Shown piece after piece: positions 3,697 to 6,182 of a DNA stretch of 6,182 bases. The position numbers and the translations under genes were made by a program. Source of the stretch: an uncultured Anaerovibrio sp. (GTDB lineage: Bacteria > Bacillota > Negativicutes > Selenomonadales > Selenomonadaceae). How positions within the stretch are numbered: position 1 is the stretch's first letter; each line of letters begins with the position of its first letter. The DNA lies in the NCBI GenBank assembly GCA_900768695.1, contig CAAGDY010000339.1:1-6182 (forward strand), written 5' to 3'. The notes under the pieces were generated by a model that made no database searches, was not told the DNA's origin, and was given only the letters and a program-made list of their open reading frames with translations.

Positions 3697-4473
3697 TCAG
3701 ACCTCCGCCTCTCTGCTTCTCAGGCCGTGGCGTTCTCGCATGGAGACCTTTCCGTCAATCAGGATCTCATAGGAGTTATGGAGAATTCGGTCTAGGATTG
3801 CCTCAGCAATGGCGCTGCGCTCGTCCGAATTCGGATGGAGCCGTTCATACCAGTCCCCTGGTTCGTACTGGGTGCAGAAGATCATGGCGCCCTTGCTGCA
3901 CCGGGCCTCAATAACTTCCAGCAGACTGTAGGATTCCTGAGGCGTGAGACACCGGATCAGCCATTCGTCCAGAATCAGCAGATCATATTTTTGGTACATT
4001 TTAATGGTTTTCTTCAGCTCACCGGCGGCCTGTGCCAATGCCAGTTCCTCCAACAGTTCTGGCAGACGGATGTACCGAACCGACTTCAGCTTTCGGCAGG
4101 CGGCGTTGCCCAAGGCGCAGGCAAGGAAGGTCTTTCCGCTGCCGGACGCACCCTTAAAGATGATGTGGTGGTTTTCCTCAATAAATTGGCAGGAGGCAAA
4201 CCGGAGGATCTGAGCCTTGTCCAAATGCCTATCCTCGTGGTATTCAATATCCTCAATCATAGCGCCGTGAGCTGCAAACCGTGCTTCTCGGATGCAGCGG
4301 AGCAGCTTGTTATTCTGTCGGCAGTTCCATTCCGCATTCACCAGCAAGGACAATCGTTCTTCAAAACCCATCTGGCTGTAGGTGGAAGAATCCTGCATCT
4401 GGCGTTCCAACTCTGCGGCCATGGCGCTGAAGCGCATGGCTTTCAGGGATTCAATCGTAGAATTGTTCCTCAT
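3697..4473 (-). CDS. istB: IS21-family helper ATPase IstB (258 aa)
   Basis: IstB is the AAA+ (DnaC/IstB-like) ATPase that binds target DNA and stimulates the IstA transposase. Walker A is GASGSGKT at 108-115. Walker B is LLILDEW at 165-171. Sensor-1-like IFCTQY is at 198-203, and Arg229 in LDRI is a candidate arginine finger. The N-terminal part (1-100) is helical with LKAMRFSAMAAELERQM and FEERLSLLVNAEW, as in other IstB proteins. The full length of 258 residues is normal for the family. The ATG at 4473 overlaps the istA stop as ATGA, indicating translational coupling and a fixed protein ratio. The gene ends one base before the ATG of the interrupted third frame. Confidence 0.95.
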   Translation of the reverse strand: MRNNSTIESLKAMRFSAMAAELERQMQDSSTYSQMGFEERLSLLVNAEWNCRQNNKLLRCIREARFAAHGAMIEDIEYHEDRHLDKAQILRFASCQFIEENHHIIFKGASGSGKTFLACALGNAACRKLKSVRYIRLPELLEELALAQAAGELKKTIKMYQKYDLLILDEWLIRCLTPQESYSLLEVIEARCSKGAMIFCTQYEPGDWYERLHPNSDERSAIAEAILDRILHNSYEILIDGKVSMRERHGLRSREAEV

Positions 4474-6023
4474 CTGGAGCCGCCTCCCTTCCGGAAGTAG
4501 TCAGCTCCACGGGTTATGCCGTGCTGGATGGGTTCCTTCTGTACCTGAATTTCCTTCTGCACCTGGTCCTGTCCGTTCCTGAGAATGGTGCTAAGGGTGC
4601 GGATGGAAGGCGTGGAAGAAACGGACAGCAGCCGCTGACAGGCGTTTTCCAGACGAACCAAGCCATAACGGTCAGAAAGTTTCGTCAGGCTGGCGCAATA
4701 TTTGTATCCCTGCTCCGGCTCCTTTCTGCTGGTCAGGAAATAGTTGACCACAGCGGCAGTGTTGGGACCTGCAGTATTAGCCCAATCGGTGAATTCCTTT
4801 TCGTTATAGCTCAGATACATCCGATGTTCCACGGGCATATGCTCCGGTTTCACCACCGGATCACGGCGGAACACCTTGCTTCGAACATGGACTGCTACCC
4901 GGCTGCCCTGGAAGAATACTTCCACCGTACGAGGCGTCAGCCGCAGATTGACTTTTTCTCCAATGAGATCGTAGGGAACGGAATACTTATTCAGTCCATC
5001 GCTGACCAGGTAATCGTTTCCTACTTTCAAGTCAGGTGACCAGATGGCTGGCTCATAGGGCTCGCCGGGTAGTGGCCGCATGAATTTCTTTTCTTCTTCC
5101 AAGTAAGCCTCCCGGCGGCTCCCGGGCCGTTTCTTGAAACTGCGGTCATTTAGCTCCTCCAGCTTTTCCGCAACAGCGGTCTGCACTTCCTCTACAGAGA
5201 AAAACTTTCGGTCCCGCAGAGCCGCCAGAATCCAGGTAGATGCAAACTTCACTCCGCCCTCAGCATGGGATTTGTCTCTGGGATGACGGACCCTTGTGGG
5301 AACAATGGCTGTGTCATAGTGTTCGGCTAACTCCTGGTAGGTGCGGTTCAGCACCGTTTCATAGCGGGTGTTTTTGGCGATGCCGGTCTTGAGATTGTCA
5401 GGAACCAGCAGACGGGTTACACCACCAAAGTAGTTATAGGCATGCACGTGGCAGCTGATCCAGTTTTCCAACTTCATATCGTCGCAGGCTTCCGCATAGG
5501 TGAAGCAGCTGCAGGGCAAAACAGCCACAAACAGATATGCTTTACCCACCTCACAGGTGACAGGATCATGGATATCCAGAGTAGATCCTGCCCAGTCCAC
5601 CTCCATAGCGTCACCGGGTTTGTGCTGGATCCTCATGGTCGCCTTAGTCACTCTGGCCCACTGGCGGTATTTCTCGCAATACTGGGTGTACATATAGGGC
5701 ACAGTGCCCTTGGCACTGCACTTACTGCAGTATTCCTCCCAGAGTATGGTCAGGTTCGTACCGGGCCGTGCCAGTTCTGCGTGGATGTACGCATAGTCCG
5801 GAGTGGCATAGATTGTCGATTTCCGGTATTCATCCGGGAACAGCAGTTCCATGAGCATTTCGTTGGTCACGCTGTCCGGCAAAGGCCAGACAATGCCGGC
5901 TCTTTCAGCCGCCTCCTGGACTTTCCGAATGGTGTGATGAGAGCTGTGTAGCTCCAGTTCCATGGTGCGTAAGCTCCTGTTCGGGTCACTGCTGACCCGC
6001 AGGATGTTTCTGTAGTCGAGCAA
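4470..6023 (-). CDS. istA: IS21-family DDE transposase IstA (517 aa)
   Basis: IstA cuts and joins the IS ends. From the chosen start, a DNA-binding HTH covers about residues 15-45 (RSLRTMELELHSSHHTIRKV). The DDE catalytic core is D143 in EVDWAG, D209 in LLVPDNL and E255 in SHAEGGV, with family-like spacing. A C-terminal beta-barrel-like region follows (about 330-400: NDYLVSDGLNKYSVPYDL, VNLRLTPRTVEVFF). TTG at 6023 is preferred because AAGGAGGA lies seven bases upstream (6038-6031). A GTG nine codons earlier (6050) lies upstream of that site and has none of its own. The length is at the large end of the family. The gene overlaps istB by four bases. A TATAAT at 6077-6072 probably drives it. 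Confidence 0.95.
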   Translation of the reverse strand: MLDYRNILRVSSDPNRSLRTMELELHSSHHTIRKVQEAAERAGIVWPLPDSVTNEMLMELLFPDEYRKSTIYATPDYAYIHAELARPGTNLTILWEEYCSKCSAKGTVPYMYTQYCEKYRQWARVTKATMRIQHKPGDAMEVDWAGSTLDIHDPVTCEVGKAYLFVAVLPCSCFTYAEACDDMKLENWISCHVHAYNYFGGVTRLLVPDNLKTGIAKNTRYETVLNRTYQELAEHYDTAIVPTRVRHPRDKSHAEGGVKFASTWILAALRDRKFFSVEEVQTAVAEKLEELNDRSFKKRPGSRREAYLEEEKKFMRPLPGEPYEPAIWSPDLKVGNDYLVSDGLNKYSVPYDLIGEKVNLRLTPRTVEVFFQGSRVAVHVRSKVFRRDPVVKPEHMPVEHRMYLSYNEKEFTDWANTAGPNTAAVVNYFLTSRKEPEQGYKYCASLTKLSDRYGLVRLENACQRLLSVSSTPSIRTLSTILRNGQDQVQKEIQVQKEPIQHGITRGADYFRKGGGSR

Positions 6024-6030
6024 ATGAAAT

Positions 6031-6038
6031 TCCTCCTT
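6031..6038 (-). promoter_or_regulatory. Shine-Dalgarno site deciding the istA start
   Basis: Minus-strand AAGGAGGA, seven bases before TTG (6023-6021). The site lies within the frame that opens at GTG 6050, so that earlier codon is unlikely to be the real start. Confidence 0.75.
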
Positions 6039-6047
6039 GATAAATGT

Positions 6048-6063
6048 CACACGCTGGCGTGTG
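6048..6063. repeat. palindrome at the istA transcript start
   Basis: CACACG-CTGG-CGTGTG is a near-perfect dyad. With a start near 6065 it would form a hairpin at the very 5' end of the istA mRNA, about 10 nt before the ribosome site. It might stabilise the mRNA or be a regulator's operator. Confidence 0.5.
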
Positions 6064-6071
6064 CAAGTATC

Positions 6072-6100
6072 ATTATAGAGGATATTTCGGAGTGTGGCTG
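6072..6100 (-). promoter_or_regulatory. istA promoter
   Basis: A perfect TATAAT lies at 6077-6072. The best -35 candidate at 17 bp (CAGCCA, 6100-6095) is poor and coincides with the innermost right terminal repeat. Transposase bound at that repeat could therefore repress the promoter; this is inference. Confidence 0.5.
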
Positions 6101-6182
6101 ACCTCCGTGATGGTGTGGCTGTTTTCCCGTGAGAGTGTGGCTAAATTCCCGTGCAAGTGTGGCTCACTGCCCGGAATTTACA
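6094..6182 (-). repeat. right terminal repeats of the IS
   Basis: GTGGCT copies at 6094, 6115, 6137 and 6159 are the inverse of the left-end repeats, again spaced 21, 22 and 22 bp. The last is 18 bp from the final CA at 6182. The inner AGGTC segment is also shared with the left end. Confidence 0.85.

Larger units (their letters stand above)
3384..6182 (-). mobile_element. complete IS21-family insertion sequence (2799 bp)
   Basis: The element starts TGTAAATTTC and ends GGAATTTACA, so it has TG...CA termini like other IS21 members. Each end has four AGCC(A/G)C repeats, the first 18 bp from the tip and then at 22, 22 and 21 bp. Between the ends are istA and istB on one strand with an ATGA overlap, plus a short third frame. 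Transcription runs from right to left, towards the VWA fragment. The length is within the usual IS21 range (about 2-2.5 kb, sometimes more). The outer flank at 6182 is the window edge, so the target duplication (expected 4-8 bp; left flank GGAACTCT) cannot be tested. Both transposition genes look intact. Confidence 0.9.

Noticed and set aside
6024..6050. GTG start for istA at 6050
   Set aside because: The strong ribosome site lies downstream of this GTG, pointing to TTG at 6023.

Overview
The window looks like part of an integrative and conjugative (or otherwise mobile) element from a gut-type Clostridia bacterium (Oscillospiraceae/Lachnospiraceae-like). The evidence is strong AGGAGG Shine-Dalgarno sites, mid-range GC, small accessory genes of the kind carried by Tn1549-like elements, and an IS21-family insertion sequence. 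This assignment rests on recognising protein families by eye, not on a search. All convincing genes lie on the minus strand and are read from right to left.

Right half (3384-6182): a complete IS21-family insertion sequence of 2799 bp. It has TGTAAATT...AATTTACA ends and four AGCCAC-type repeats at each end with matching 22/22/21-bp spacing. It carries istA (DDE transposase) and istB (AAA+ helper), joined by an ATGA overlap, and then a small third reading frame interrupted by one in-frame TGA. The IS sits inside a von Willebrand factor A (VWA) domain gene. Only the 3' two thirds or so of that gene remains (2928-3383), so it is a pseudogene. The window ends exactly at the outer end of the IS, so the other half of the VWA gene and the target duplication cannot be seen.

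Middle (1828-2906): an accessory LexA-family repressor and a small zinc-ribbon protein form a tight two-gene operon. Its promoter is near-consensus (TTGACA-17-TATATT), and two inverted CATTCCGGAA operators flank it. A strong intrinsic terminator separates it from the VWA fragment.

Left half (1-1720): a 57-nt, G-U-rich hairpin with a U tract closes the lexA operon. It is followed by an excisionase-like helix-turn-helix protein and a winged-helix protein of the replication/transfer-module type. Next comes about 580 bp without a gene, full of inverted and direct repeats, and then a ribbon-helix-helix protein. A structured region between these two DNA-binding genes is where an origin of transfer or replication would be expected. 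It contains a nested inverted repeat next to a TCCTGC sequence resembling the nick site of MOB_P relaxases. The relaxase would be further left, outside the window.

Inferred logic: LexA-type control, a structured DNA origin and small DNA-binding accessory proteins suggest SOS- or damage-responsive behaviour of a mobile element. No wholly new system is evident. The least explained parts are the structured region at 440-1021, the lexA/zinc-ribbon pair and the TGA-interrupted third frame of the IS.
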